From: Megaustenia siamemsis
Lineage: Eukaryota; Mollusca; Gastropoda; Stylommatophora; Ariophantidae
Assembly (NCBI GenBank): GCA_032433765.1
Contig: JAVIAB010000059.1
Coordinates: 58,814,103-58,878,102 of the forward strand
DNA length: 64,000 nucleotides
Reading direction: 5' to 3'
Positions 22,744 through 41,229 of the stretch are shown here, in pieces. The notes beneath the pieces were generated by a model that was not told the origin of the DNA, searched no databases, and was given only the letters and a program-made list of their open reading frames with translations. Positions within the stretch are counted from its first letter, which is position 1, and the number at the start of each line of letters is the position of its first letter. Made by a program: the position numbers and the translations under genes.

Positions 22744-23013
22744 ATATTTATTTTGGTAAAAATCATCATATAGCAAGCACGACAGAGGCATCATAATCTC
22801 AGTTAGTCGGTAGTGTCACTTTCTTCTAGACCAGCATTAAATATTTGTAAACACAGTGTGATCCAGATTTAGGGCACTAAACACAAACATCTAAAATTGA
22901 GGAAGATAAGGGAATTGTAATTTTGCTCCGTAGTGACATTCAGATGTCTTAATTAATATTTTTTAAAACTCAACTAACGATGGGGGAAACCAATCTCACT
23001 TAATTTTCACTGA

Positions 23014-23140
23014 TCATCAACATGTGCCATACCGGTTGGCTCAGGCGATTATGTCCTTCTACAATGTTCTATCCACAGTGCATCGTATACATTCTGTTAT
23101 TGACAGATCTTGTCTTTCAACATCGTTAATCCATTCTTCT
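23014..23140 (-). mobile_element. NL2 3' terminal fragment
   Basis: 'CATGTGCCATACCGGTTGGC' and the following 'TTCTATCCACAGTGCATCGT' match the 3' ends of the NL2 copies at 247 and 54246. Only the last 100 bp or so are present. Confidence 0.6.
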
Positions 23141-23150
23141 ATGATGCTTA

Positions 23151-23401
23151 GTAAAGTAAACAAGTAAAGAGCTCCGTCACGCCAAGTTGCGTATAGGGAA
23201 TATGGTGTTAGTGACCATCATTTTATAGACCTTCAGCACATGATTTTTGAGGTAATGTGGTCGGTATTACGCCCGTGTTACTTTATTTTCCCAGAAAAAA
23301 TCCACCAAAAATCATTTAAAACTGGGTGATCCTGGAAGCCGTCGAGCAGGAACGAAACCGACCGCTTGTCCTTTGTAGTGCATAAAAAAAAAACCACTGA
23401 T
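23151..23401 (-). mobile_element. SINE S1, head-truncated, with TSD
   Basis: The reverse complement matches the S1 body; the tRNA head is truncated after the promoter region. The direct repeat ATGATGCTTA lies at 23141-23150 and 23402-23411. Confidence 0.88.
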
Positions 23402-23411
23402 ATGATGCTTA

Positions 23412-23690
23412 TCTCTGTGTAATATGTTACCGTCAACTGTAATTTGTAATGGATAGGTTGTTAGATTTTGTGACTTATCGATTGTATAAATTGAGTGCAG
23501 CTTCCACATCCGAGATTCTGTAACAAGGAGTGCCGTTTGACTCTATCTCCTGCTTTGATAGTGTTTTTGTCATAGGTTCACCTGTCCGTCTTTTGAAGTT
23601 GTCAGACCACTTTAGTCTTGGTCTGCCTTTACCTCGTCTACCTTGTACTCCACTCCAAGGTGACATATTTCATCGAACATGATTTCCTTT
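23412..23690 (-). mobile_element. NL5-like non-LTR 3' fragment
   Basis: Minus strand 'WSGVQGRRGKGRPRLKWSD' and 'KRRTGEPMTKTLSKQEIES', parallel to NL5 'GKRGRGRPRLTWTSNIKRW'. It is a diverged relative of the copies at 27640 and 48615. Confidence 0.55.
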
Positions 23691-23756
23691 TCTTTAAAGG
23701 TAAAATAAGCTCTTCGTGTGAATCACCTAAGCTGCATTGACAAACACTTTACGAAC

Positions 23757-24520
23757 GTTCACCTATGTGATGTTTCTCTATGTGATGTTTCTCTATGTGA
23801 TGTTTCTCTATGTGATGTTTCTCTATGTGATAATTCTCTATGTGATAATTCTCCATGTGATAATTCTCCATGTGATGTTTCACTATGTCATGTTTCTCTA
23901 TGTGATGTTTCTCTATGTGATGTTTCTCTATGTGATAATTCTCTATGTGATAATTCTCTATGTGATAATTCTTTATGTGATGTTTCTCTATGTGATGTTT
24001 CTCTATGTGATGTTCCTCTATGTGATGTTCCTCTATGTGATAATTCTCTATGTGATGTTTCTCTATGTGATAATTCTCTATGCGATGTTTCTGTATTGAT
24101 AATTCTCTATGTGATGTTTCTCTATGTGATGTTTCTCTATGCGATAATTCTCTATGTGATGTTTCTGTATGTGATAATTCTCTATATGATGTTTCTCTAT
24201 GTGAAGTTTCTGTATGTGATGTTCCTCTATGTGATGTTTCTGTATGTGATCTTTCTCTATGTGATGTTTCTGTATGTGATGTTTCTCTATGTGATGTTTC
24301 TGTATGTGATAATTCTCTATGTAAAGTTTCTGTATGTGATGTTTCTCTATGTGATGTTTCTGTATGTGATAATTCTCTATGTGAAGTTTCTGTATGAGAT
24401 GTTTCTCTATGTGATGTTTCTCTATGTGGTGTTTCTCTAAGTGATAATTCTCTATGTGATGTTTCTCTATGTGATGTTTCTGTATGTGATGTTTCTCTAT
24501 GTGATGTTTCTCTATGTAAT
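23757..24520. repeat. 15-bp minisatellite
   Basis: About 51 units of TCTATGTGATGTTTC with TGATAATTC and TGAAGTTTC variants. It stays open in several frames on both strands because the period is divisible by 3. Confidence 0.95.
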
Positions 24521-24524
24521 GCCA

Positions 24525-25142
24525 GTGATCCTCTTATGAAATACAATTTTTTTCATTCATATTTTCCTTCATGATTCCGTCTTCATAATCCATATTTCAA
24601 AATCATATATCAATACCTAGACTATCCTCACCAGAACGAGGCAGTCACAGATAAGTTGAGTGATATTTCCTATGAACTAATAGCTTCGCGTTTTGAGTCA
24701 AAGGAAAATAACTCTTGCAAAAATATTTACTAATTATGTGCCTTTAATGAATAACACAGAGCTTGACTAAAACATGAACTGAATATGTTCTGAATAAGAA
24801 AAATAGACAAGTTTCACAAGTCAGTGCTGTGTTCATTTATTAATAGCTTAACAGCTGGTCGTCTGTTTTTTTCTCTGTAGAGCTTGCAAGTCAGGTCTGT
24901 TTGAAAGGTACAACTTTTATCAAATATGGTATGTTCGGTTTGAAATAAGGAACTTGCGTTTCTATTTATGTATATGTTGCAATATTTTAGTTTAATATAC
25001 GTTTATATGTGTTATTTATTAAATGGACTATTCAATTTCAAATGCAACACAGTAATCGTATAGGTTGCTGCCTCAATTGTATCTGCAACTATACAATTAC
25101 TTGTATTACAACATTAGATAATGAATGAAATACTGCGACCAG
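24525..25142. other. intergenic DNA, nothing recognised
   Basis: AT-rich unique sequence between two repeat arrays. No frame, element or RNA gene is evident. Confidence 0.6.
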
Positions 25143-25475
25143 TTTTACTACTACTACTGCTGCTGCTGCTATTATCACTACTACTACTACTGCTGCTGCT
25201 GCTGCTATTACTACTACTACTACTGCTACTACTGTTGCTGCTACTACTACTTATACTATTTTTACTACTGCTAACTGTACAACTATGACATTGCTAATAC
25301 TACCATTATTACACTATTACCATTACTACTTTTAATATGCACAATATCACTACTACCATTGCTAGTGTTACTAATACTGATAACATATTAATTTACTACT
25401 ATTACTATTATTACTACTGCTACTTCTACTATTACTACTAATATTACACCTGATACACATACTGCTATTATTTAA
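25143..25475. repeat. (CTA/CTG)n trinucleotide-rich tract
   Basis: Imperfect runs of CTA, CTG and ATTACTACT triplets. Confidence 0.9.
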
Positions 25476-25507
25476 ATGACTACGTCAGAGTTGAAAGCTG
25501 GCGAACG

Positions 25508-25562
25508 CAACAACAACAACAACAACAGCAACAAAAACAACAACAGCAACAAAAACAACAAA
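25508..25562. repeat. (CAA)n microsatellite
   Basis: A short run of AAC/CAA triplets with single-base variants. Confidence 0.85.
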
Positions 25563-25662
25563 TGATTATTTTAATTCAACTAGTAATACTGCTTTTGCTA
25601 CTTTGACCATTACAAATAATACTATTGTAAACATAATTCTTACTACTACTGCTTCTGATAAA

Positions 25663-27620
25663 ACTACAACTATTATAACTACAGCTATTACCTACTACTA
25701 CTATTACAACTACAGCTATTACCTACCACTACTATTACAACTACAGCTACTACCTACTACTACTATTATAACTATAGCTATTACCTACTACTACTATTAC
25801 AACTACAGCTACTACCTACTACTACTATTATAACTATAGCTATTACCTACTACTACTATTACAACTACAGCTACTACCTACTACTACTATTACAACTACA
25901 GCCATTACCTACTACCACTGTTACAACTATAGCTATTACCTACTACCACTGTTACAACTATAGCTATTAACTACTACTACTGTTACAACTATAGCTATTA
26001 CCTACTACTACTATTACAACTATAGTTATTACATACTACTACTGTTACAACTATAGCTATTACCTACTACTACCTACTACTACTGTTACAACTAAAGCTA
26101 TTACCTACTACTACCTACTACTACTGTTACAACTATACCTATTACCTACTACTACATACTACTACTGTTACAACTAAAGCTATTACCTACTACTACTGTT
26201 ACAAGTAAAGCTATTACCTACTACTACCTACTACTACTGTTACAACTACAGCCATTACCTACTACTACTGTTACAACTATACCTATTACCTACTACTACC
26301 TACTACTACTGTTACAACTACAGCCATTACCTACTACTACTGTTACAACTATAGCTATTACCTACTACTACCTACTACTACTGTTACAACTATACCTATT
26401 ACCTACTACTACCTACTACTACTGTTACAACTACAGCTATTACCTACCACTACCTACTACTACTGTTACAACTATACCTATTACCTACTACTACCTACTA
26501 CTGTTACAACTATAGCCATTACCTACTACTACTATTACAACTATAGCTATTACCTACTACTACTACTATTACAACTACAGCTGTTAATTACTACTACTAT
26601 TACAACTATAGCTATTACCTACTACTACTATTACAACTATAGCTATTACCTACTACTACTATTACAACTATAGCTATTACCTACTACTACTATTACAACT
26701 ACAGCTATTACCTACTACTACTATTACAATTACAGCTATTACCTACTACTACTATTATTACTACAGCTATTACCTACAACTACTATTACAACTACAGCTA
26801 TTACCCGCAACTACTATTACAACTATAGCTATTACCTACTACTACTATTACAACTATAGCTATTACCTGCTACTACTATTACAACTAAAGCTATTACCTA
26901 CTACTACTATTACAACTACAGCTATTACCTACTACTACTGTTACAAATATAGATATTACCTACTACTACTATTACAACTAAGGCTATTACCTACTACTAC
27001 TATTACAACTATAGCTATTACCTACTACAACTATTACAACTATAGCTATAACTTACTACTTCTATTACAACTATAGCTATTACCTACTACTACTATTACA
27101 ACTATAGCTATTATCTACTACAGCTATTACCTATTACTACTATTACAACTACAGCTATTACTTACTACTACTATTACATCTATAGCTATTACCTACTACA
27201 TCTATTACCTAATTTTACTATTACAACTATAGCTATTATCTACTACTACTATTACAACTGTAGCTATTACCTACTAGTACTATTGCAACTATAGCTATTA
27301 CCTACTACTACTGTTACAACTACAGATATTACCTACTACTACTATTACAACTACGGCTATTATCTACTACTACTGTTATAACTACAGCTAGTACCTACTA
27401 CTATTATTACAACTACAGCTATTACATACAACTACTATTACAACTACAGCTATTACCTACTACTACTATTACAAGTACAGCTATTACCTACTACTACTAT
27501 TACAACTACACCTATTACCTACTGCTATTACAACAACACCTACTACTACTACTACTATTACTACTACTGTTATTACTACTACTACTATTGCTTCTACTAC
27601 GTCAACAACAACTACTACTA
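25663..27620. repeat. 31-bp minisatellite built on CTA triplets
   Basis: More than 55 units of 'CTATTACCTACTACTACTAT' + 'TACAACTATAG', with a sub-block carrying an extra 'CTACTACCTA' (26030-26510). It ends in pure TAC/CTA triplets. No coding frame persists. Confidence 0.93.
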
Positions 27621-27639
27621 CTATTGCTTCTACAACGAC

Positions 27640-28150
27640 AACACCTAAAGACTACTTCAATGCCATGAAAAATATACTAACATCAAAACAAATAACACCA
27701 AGCCTAAAACTATGAATAAGCAACATGATATATATTTTCACATTCCTATATTGTGCGGAAACATGGACGTTAGACAAGAAGATAGAACAGAAATTGAAGC
27801 CTTTGAAATGTGGATTTATAGAAAAATACGTACAATTGGTTGGAAAGAAAAGAAAACAAACGATGAAGTTTAAAACAACCAAAAATGAAAATAGAACTAC
27901 TAAGCACAATTCAAACAAAACAAATGAGATTTCTGGGGCATGTTAAAAGACGCAACAGCCTACTAAAAGTAATCTTGGAAGAGTAAATACAATGTAAAAA
28001 AGTCAGAGGCAGACCAAGACTAACAAGAACAAGTAACATCAAAAGACGGACAAGTCAACTTTATTACAACTTGCAACATTATCAAGAGCAAGAGCGGAAT
28101 GGCTGTCCATGGTAGCCAACCTTCGATGCGCAGACGGCACTCAATGATGA
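27640..28150 (+). mobile_element. NL5 non-LTR 3' portion
   Basis: Broken frames read 'NILTSKQITPSLKL', 'CAETWTLDKKIEQK' (compare 'CGAETWALNKNTEQ' at 48720), 'FLGHVKRRNSLLKV' and 'VRGRPRLTRTSNIKRRTSQ', ending near 'DGTQ*'. Several frameshifts. Confidence 0.75.
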
Positions 28151-28271
28151 ATAATAATAATTGTCCAGTAGTAAATTAGTATCTTTCTTGATGTAAAAGA
28201 TCATTTCCAACTTAATGAGAGAAAACCAAAGTACCGGCGATGATAAGATCAGAAAGATATAAAAAAAAACT

Positions 28272-28278
28272 ACTACAC

Positions 28279-28312
<34 letters not shown>

Positions 28313-28330
28313 TTCTACTACTACAACTAT

Positions 28331-28369
<39 letters not shown>

Positions 28370-28403
28370 AACTATTACTACTACTACTACTACTACTACT
28401 ACT
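28272..28403. repeat. (CTA)n microsatellite
   Basis: CTA triplets with a few CTT/CAA changes. It reads as polyleucine or polyserine and falsely extends the open frame of the neighbouring R4 repeat. Confidence 0.93.
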
Positions 28404-28428
28404 CAGAGCGGACAGGTTGGCTAGCTGT

Positions 28429-28735
28429 GCTGTCGTTGAGGACGGGCAACCAATGGATCGGGCGGACATCATCAATGCCCTCCGAGATGTGGGAAGAGCA
28501 CAGGACTTCGACAAACACAGATCAACGTCACTTCTTCGGATGATGGAAATGGGAGTTAAGATGGGCACAGCCAGAAATGAGAAACTTAGTGGCCGTGTAA
28601 GAAGACTTATCAACCAACATAGTACTGGAGTCGTCAGTCGCTGGACACTGCGGGAATTGCTGAGGAGGGGATCTGAGCACCTATGGACATGTTCGGAGTG
28701 CAATGATGATGACCCACAAATAACGCAATAACTCA
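28429..28735 (+). repeat. repeat R4, copy 1 (open frame, poly-A-like tail)
   Basis: Almost identical to 58592-58885. It holds an open frame of about 95 codons with segments 'MDRADIINALRDVGRAQDF', 'SGRVRRLINQH' and 'SRWTLRELLRRGSEHLW', closing 'CNDDDPQITQ*', then an A-rich tail at 28740-28755. I do not recognise the protein. The closeness of the copies and the tail suggest recent retroposition, perhaps of a 5'-truncated LINE. Confidence 0.7.
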
Positions 28736-28969
28736 ATAGATAAAAAAAAAAAAATTATTAACATTGTTTGAATAAAATTGTGAGTTTATTTTTTTAACGT
28801 AGACATTTTCATTGTACAATATGAAGATCGTAATGTGGGTCAGGTTAAGTTATGGCAAAATATATCAACGAAGAGTAGATAAACAAGAGTAATTTCTATA
28901 ATTGTGTAACATATCCTTACATACACATATTTATGGGGACAAAGATATGCATTTTGGTAAAGAAGAAGT

Positions 28970-29255
28970 GAGAGGGAGAGAGGCGTGAAGTATGAGAGAT
29001 GGAGAGAAAGATAAGGAGAGCGAGAGAGGTGAGGAGGATAGAGATGGGGAGAGTAAAGTGGGGCAGAGTAAGATGAGGAGAGTGAGGTGTGGAGCGAAAG
29101 GTGTGAAGAGTGAGAGCTTGAAAAAGAAAGAGAAATTGGGAGTGTGAGGTGGGGGAGAGTAAGGCGTGAAGAGAGAGAGAGAGCTGGAGAAAGAAAGAGA
29201 AATTGAGAGTGTGAGGTGGAGGAGAGATAGGTGGAAAGTGAGAGATACTTCAGCA
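28970..29255. repeat. GA-rich low-complexity tract
   Basis: Purine-rich sequence with GAGAG and 'GTGAGGTG' motifs and weak periodic repetition. Ser/Leu-rich minus-strand frames here are compositional. Confidence 0.8.
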
Positions 29256-29274
29256 GCATAAGGTTTTTGATAAC

Positions 29275-29580
29275 TGTCTATACGATAATTAGATAACGGG
29301 ACTATACGATAATTAGATAATTGGACCATACGATAAGTAGATAACTGGACTATACGGTAATTAGATAACGGGACTATACGAAATTTATATAACAGGACTG
29401 TACAAAAATTAGATAACAGGACTATACAATAATTAGATAACTGGACTATACGATAATTAGATAACTGGACTATACGATAATTTGATTACAGGACTATACG
29501 ATAATTAGACAACTGGACAATACGATAATTAGAATACATGACTATAAGTTAATTAGATAACAGGACTATACGATAATATA
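29275..29580. repeat. 24-bp minisatellite
   Basis: About 13 units of 'ACTATACGATAATTAGATAA' + 'CTGG'. It lies about 225 bp upstream of the gene B start codon. Confidence 0.92.
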
Positions 29581-29804
29581 TACAGCGTTCCTTTTATTCT
29601 AATACAAGACCTCATTCCAGAAAATAGAGGACGAAGTCTATTGTTGTAATTGCAAATAACAAATGCATTTCTTTAAAATGAGAAGTTGTTTCACATTTGT
29701 CAAATTTATATTCCTTTCAGTCTCAAACATTTCTGTAACATTCATTCAAGTAACATACGCTCAAATTCCTTCATTCTAACAGATTGTCTGTCTATAACTC
29801 TACA

Positions 29805-36676
<6,872 letters not shown>

Positions 36677-36809
36677 AACTGTTACAAAATATTAACCTTT
36701 TATTTCAAGCGTGGCACGTGAATTGAGAGACAACGAAAGATGCAATGTTTGGTTTTTATCCAATCGCTTTCAGAGAAGGAAGTCAATTGTTGAACTCAGT
36801 GAAGAATCA

Positions 36810-36815
36810 AATAAA
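36810..36815 (+). promoter_or_regulatory. polyadenylation signal AATAAA of gene B
   Basis: AATAAA lies about 134 bp past the stop codon. It is the nearest canonical signal. Confidence 0.5.
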
Positions 36816-37034
36816 GAAATAATTAATTTGTCTGGAAAGAGAAGATAGTGTTGGGTATGTTGAGGCTTCAGGCCTAGTTTGTGTCTGTGCAAGGCATTCA
36901 ACCTTTACTTTATGTTACTATAGAAACCCTTACCCAAAATCTGCAAACACCATAAATAGGACAAAGTTTTAATCCACAGATAGGTCTAGCGTTATGTCGT
37001 TAAATAACAGGTACTAAGTGTTAAATGATCGTGT

Positions 37035-37740
37035 TCACTCTTATGAGGTAAGATATCATTCGCAGTTTTTGCGCTTCTGTTCACCTCTGCTGCTGTTATG
37101 TTTCCTAGTATTTCTAATATTCCGCAAATCTAACTCTTTCGTTGTTGGTCCTGGGTCTGGTGTTCTCGCAACGTTTATTGAAGACTCGTTGTGTTATGTT
37201 TTGATCTTCCTGCCTCAACATGTGGCCAAAATATTTTATCTGTTGTTTCTTTATATATTCTATGGCAGGGATTATTACTATATTTTTTCTCAGCTCTTCA
37301 TTTCTGATCTTATCTCCCAGACTGTTTCCTGTCATGCGTCTAACACTTTCATCTCAGTAGAGGTTATTTTCTTATTGTTCTTGAATTTAGGGTCCAGATC
37401 TGGCATTGGTAGCACAACGTTGGGATGAAGATTGTATTGCAGAGTGCCCGTTTTGCCTCTAGAGTTATTACCTCGTTGGACAATAGTGGTGATAGCTGTC
37501 CAATGATTTGACAAGCTTTGTTGCATCTTGAGTCTATCTCTGCTATTTGTGAATTGTTGTTTATGACTTCCTAGGTATTTTAATCCCTTTACTTGTTTTA
37601 GTTGTCTGCCGTCTATAGTTATGTTGACATTCTGTTTCTCTTTTGCGATATTCTGTTTTGTTGATGTTTATATTCATGATATATTGTGTACCTGTGCTGT
37701 TGAGTCTATTTAAGTGTTCTTGTAGATCTTAAATTTTCCA
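37035..37740 (-). mobile_element. NL6 fragment, reverse-transcriptase thumb and C-terminus
   Basis: The minus strand gives 'EKQNVNITIDGRQLKQVKG' with 'LKYLGS', then 'MTGNSLGDKIRNEELRKN', 'AIEYIKKQQIKYFGHMLRQ' and 'TQRVFNKRCENTRP'. Frame breaks show it is inactive. Confidence 0.75.
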
Positions 37741-37751
37741 TGTATTAGTGC

Positions 37752-38106
37752 CTAAACGAGGAAATTAGAGAAATCGCCAATCAACCACTAATATCTTCAG
37801 TAATCAAGAAAAGACGATGGTCATATGTTGAACATGTGATGAGAAGAGATAATAACCGAATAGCAAAGGGAAAGGGGAAGACCAGAGAGACACTGAGAAG
37901 AACATTGATGAGAGGGAAGAGCAGCAGGAATCGGCTTCTCAATGAGATAGAGCTGCTTGCGCAGAACAGAGACAAATGGCGAGATTTGATAAAATATCTT
38001 TATGGAGAATTTAAAACTGCTAGAATAAAAATTTAGATAAGAGAAGAGGTATCTTGGTCTACGCCCTATGGGCCAGCTACGGCTCGAAAGGTCAATAGAT
38101 AGACAG
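37752..38106 (+). mobile_element. NL7 non-LTR 3' end with TSD
   Basis: A 5'-truncated copy reading 'REIANQPLISSVIKKRRWS', then a deleted version of 'GKTRETLRRTLM', ending with 'TACGGCTCGAAAGGTC' and an ATAGATAGACAGATT tail. Direct repeat ATTAGTGC at 37744-37751 and 38107-38114. A fuller copy lies at 39277-39672. Confidence 0.8.
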
Positions 38107-38364
38107 ATTAGTGCATGATCGTATGCAAATAGAAGCACGATGATCTTCTCTGTCTCTGATGAGTTGGCTAACTTGCATATATAGTCCATGTATGTAATAA
38201 ACAGCATGAAGATGGTCGCTTGTTTGCATTCGAGCCATGATGTTAACAATGTTGACTTTGCTTGTCTACAACGGTTTATCTCGTTCTATTAGAGAACATC
38301 ATGCTATCTGTTATCACAGCGAGTTGGCGGATTTTTAGAAATGTAACCACGGGTTTGATAATAA

Positions 38365-40160
38365 ATGTTTACACACAGTTCGTTAGTCATCGCTGTAGAT
38401 CAAGCTTTTATTCTACTGGCTTCGTTCGCGGCCTTGGAGGGTAATGACCTAACTTGTGCAGACGGTTGGTTTGGGGCAAATTGCACGTTACAATCTCACT
38501 GCTATAATGACTCAGTTTGTGACAAAACTACAGGGACATGCCCAAACAATGACAGTTGTCAGCACGAATATTTCGGACCCCAGTGTCAGTACTTGGATCT
38601 CGTGTACAAATGCGCCCAAATATCTGAACCTACTTTCCTGTTTGATAACAACGACATCACATGTAATCCAGACACAAATTCTACATCAGTTGAGGCAACT
38701 CTCAATCATTCTTTGCTGTTCTCCTGGTTTAGGATTTATGTGAATGACTTAACCAATCCGGACAGTTTCACGGTAAAACTAAATGGTTCTGCTTCATGTA
38801 ACAATGAATCAAGGTTTGTAGTTAGTCAGCACGAGATTGATGTCTTTTGCTTTGGGGCTGGTCTGATCAACAAGTTACAGATTGAAGGGGCGATAGTTGC
38901 AAATATCTGCTCCATCTACATTGGCGGGGTCGGGATGTGGCTCTCAAACAGAACACACACCTGACCAAAACATTTAATGCTTGTTATACAGGAGACGGAT
39001 GTGTACCAGGGGCCACAGTTAATGGCAAAACAAAGATTAATCTCTATGACAATGACTGCACACACATAAAATTGAGAAGTGGAACGAATCCTGTTTACTG
39101 GTATCTGAACTTTGCCACGCCCTAGAAGATTCACACCATTCAAATCTATCATCGCGCTAGCACTATGAATCGGGTAAAGAATGCCCCTCTAAAGGCTTAT
39201 TCTGACAGTGGCGGCGTAGTGTTCCAGTATAATGATATATCATACCCTAATGTTTATGCGAACACTATTGTAGTCAACGAATTCAAAACAAACGAGGAAA
39301 TTAGAGAAATCGCCAATCAACCACTAATATCTTCAGTAATAAAGAAAAGACGATGGTCATACGTTGGACATGTGATGAGAAGAGATAATAATCGAATAGC
39401 AAAGCAAGCCCTCATATGGGAAACAACAGGTAAAAGAAAAAGAGGAAGACCCAGGGAGACACTGAGAAGAACATTGATGAGAGAGGCAAGAGCAGCAAGA
39501 ATCGGCTCCCTCAATGAGATAGAACTGCTTGCACAGAACAGAGACAGATGGCGAGATTTGATAAAATATCTTTAAAAGAAAACTGCTAGAACAAAAATTC
39601 ATATAGGAGAAGGTGTATCTTGGTCTACGCCCTATGGGCCGGTTACGGCTCGAAAGGTCAATAGATAGATAGATTGTAGTCACCACACAAACGCCAATGG
39701 CACACATCAAGATTGAGTTCTCACCGACCATTTCGCAGGCCGACAGTGCACTGACGGTGTGTGAGGGCAAACATTTACAGACACCTATTGTCTGGACGGG
39801 CATTCTGGGTCGTTTTGTGAAGTGTGTAGTGGGTATAGCAAAGGCTGCAACGTCATCATCGGTACGTGTCACTACGGGTCACACTGCACTCTCAAATGTC
39901 CGGACAACTGTTTCAACGACACCTGTGAACAGTCAACCGGGAACTGTACATGCAATGGAACGTTCTACGGGTCAGACTGCACCCTCAAATCTCCGGACAA
40001 CTGTTTGAACGGAACCTGTGAACAGTTTACCGGCGCCTGCGTCTCGTTTGTCAATGATTCCCACGTTAAGAAGAGTCTGCCGACTACAACAAACCAAAAC
40101 ATATGGATACCTTTCGCGATCGCTGCTCTTCTGCCTCATCTTCTGCTTCTCTTGAATTGA
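38365..40160 (+). pseudogene. EGF-like / F5/8-F-type-lectin-like membrane protein, broken
   Basis: The ATG at 38365 starts a hydrophobic leader ('QAFILLASFAALEG'), then EGF-like repeats ('CADGWFGANCTL', 'CQHEYFGPQCQY'). Next comes a beta-rich region ending 'ICSIYIGG', then 'DVALKQNTHL', 'GCVPGATVNG' and 'NDCTHIKLRSG', resembling the F5/8 or F-type lectin pattern ('NVALK...CTH'). C-terminal EGF repeats ('CNGTFYGSDCTLKS') precede a hydrophobic tail ('IWIPFAIAALLPHLLLLLN'). Breaks: a frame change near 38930, an in-frame TAG at 39123-39125 just after 'NFATP', the NL7 insertion at 39277-39672, and another frame change near 39765. Codons on either side of the insertion are in phase if it and one TSD copy are removed. 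The architecture recalls gastropod multiple-EGF proteins. No introns are evident, so a processed copy is possible, though no poly-A tract follows. Confidence 0.72.
39277..39672 (+). mobile_element. NL7 non-LTR 3' end inserted in the lectin-like pseudogene
   Basis: It encodes 'KKRRWSYVGHVMRRDNNRI', 'GKRKRGRPRETLRRTLMRE' and 'EIELLAQNRDRWRDLIKYL' and stops, followed by a 3' UTR with 'TACGGCTCGAAAGGTC' and an (ATAG)n tail. The 10-bp TSD ATTGTAGTCA lies at 39267-39276 and 39673-39682. Its frame is intact over about 100 codons, so the insertion is fairly young. Confidence 0.9.
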
Positions 40161-40169
40161 GCCATGGCT

Positions 40170-40878
40170 CAGGAGTGTATATCCGTGCTAGTCGTAGCTC
40201 ATATCTTGGTGGGTGTCAGCGATAGCCATGGCTGATATCTTAGTGGGTGTCTGTGCTGGCCATGGCTCATATCGTTTCTGTGCTAGCCATGGCTCATATC
40301 TTAGTGTGTTTCTGTGCTAGCCATGGCTCATATCTTAGCTTGTGTGTGTGTGTGTGTGTGTGTGTGTACTAGCCATGGCTCATAACTTGGTGTGTGTTCA
40401 TGTTAGTCATATCACATATCTTGGTGTGTCCGTGTTAATCATGTCATAGACATTTATGTGTGTCTGTGTTTAGTCATATCTCATATCTTTGTGTGTGCAT
40501 GTCTGTGTTTGTCACATCTCATATCCTTTGTGTGCATGTCTATGTCAGTTATATCTCATATCTTTGTGCGCATGTCTATGTTAGTCGTGTGTCATATCTT
40601 TGTGTGTTCATATCTATGTCAGTCATATCTCATATCTTTGTGTGCATGTCTATGTTAGGCATGTGCCATATCTTTGTGTGTGCATATCAATGTTAGTCAT
40701 ATATCATATCTTTGTGTGCATGTCTATGTTAGTCATGTGTCATATCCTTGCGTGTATGTCTTTGTTAGTCATATCTCATATCTTGATGTGTGTCAGTGTT
40801 AGTCATGCCTCGAATCGCTGTGTGCATGTCTGTGTTAGTCACATCTCACATCTTTGTGTGTGCATGTCTGTGTTAGTC
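40170..40878. repeat. 34-36-bp minisatellite with (GT)n
   Basis: The left units carry 'CCATGGCTCATATCTTAGTG', the right units 'TCATATCTCATATCTTTGTG' + 'TGCATGTCTATGTTAG'. A GT run sits at 40341-40367. The last unit ('GTCTGTGTTAGTCACC') is continuous with the GA-tailed repeat that follows. Confidence 0.9.
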
Positions 40879-41189
40879 ACCTCTAGTGACTCGGGCAAAT
40901 GGTGCTCGTAAACCTGGGAGGTCCGACCATCTAAGGGCAGAATCCCCCTACAGAAAAGACAATCTGCTGCCTTGCAGGAAGATTGGGGACAATCAAAGGC
41001 TAAGGAAAGCAAACCTGAATAAAATGCTGGCTGAAATCGGATGCACTGGGCCACTGGCGCAGAACATAGTGCAACGTTTTAACGGGTGTTCAATCAGAGT
41101 GGGTCTGGCAGACTCTAATTGTCAACTGTCTAACCTGACAGCTGACTTCATGTGAGAGTTTGGAATCCTACTCTGATTGAGTCCTGATC

Positions 41190-41221
<32 letters not shown>
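40866..41221 (+). mobile_element. GA-tailed composite repeat (R3), copy 1
   Basis: Matches the right part of 51408-51936 over about 330 bp ('TCACCTCTAGTGACTCGG', 'AGAATCCCCCTACAGAAAAG', 'GAAGATTGGGGACAATCAAA', 'TACTCTGATTGAGTCCTGAT') and ends in (GA)n at 41193-41221. No coding frame is conserved between copies. Unclassified. Confidence 0.7.
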
Positions 41222-41225
<4 letters not shown>

Positions 41226-41229
41226 ACAG

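Noticed and set aside
23718..24546. Plus and minus frames of 240-265 codons ('LCDVSLCDV', 'HRETSHTET').
   Set aside because: The 15-bp period keeps both strands open; no independent coding evidence.
28240..28731. A 163-codon protein with a polyleucine start.
   Set aside because: The polyleucine is the adjacent (CTA)n tract; only the R4 part (from about 28429) is shared with the second copy.
38365..38964. A stand-alone intact EGF-like gene of 199 codons.
   Set aside because: The expected lectin-like continuation is present immediately downstream in another frame, so this is the first part of a damaged gene.
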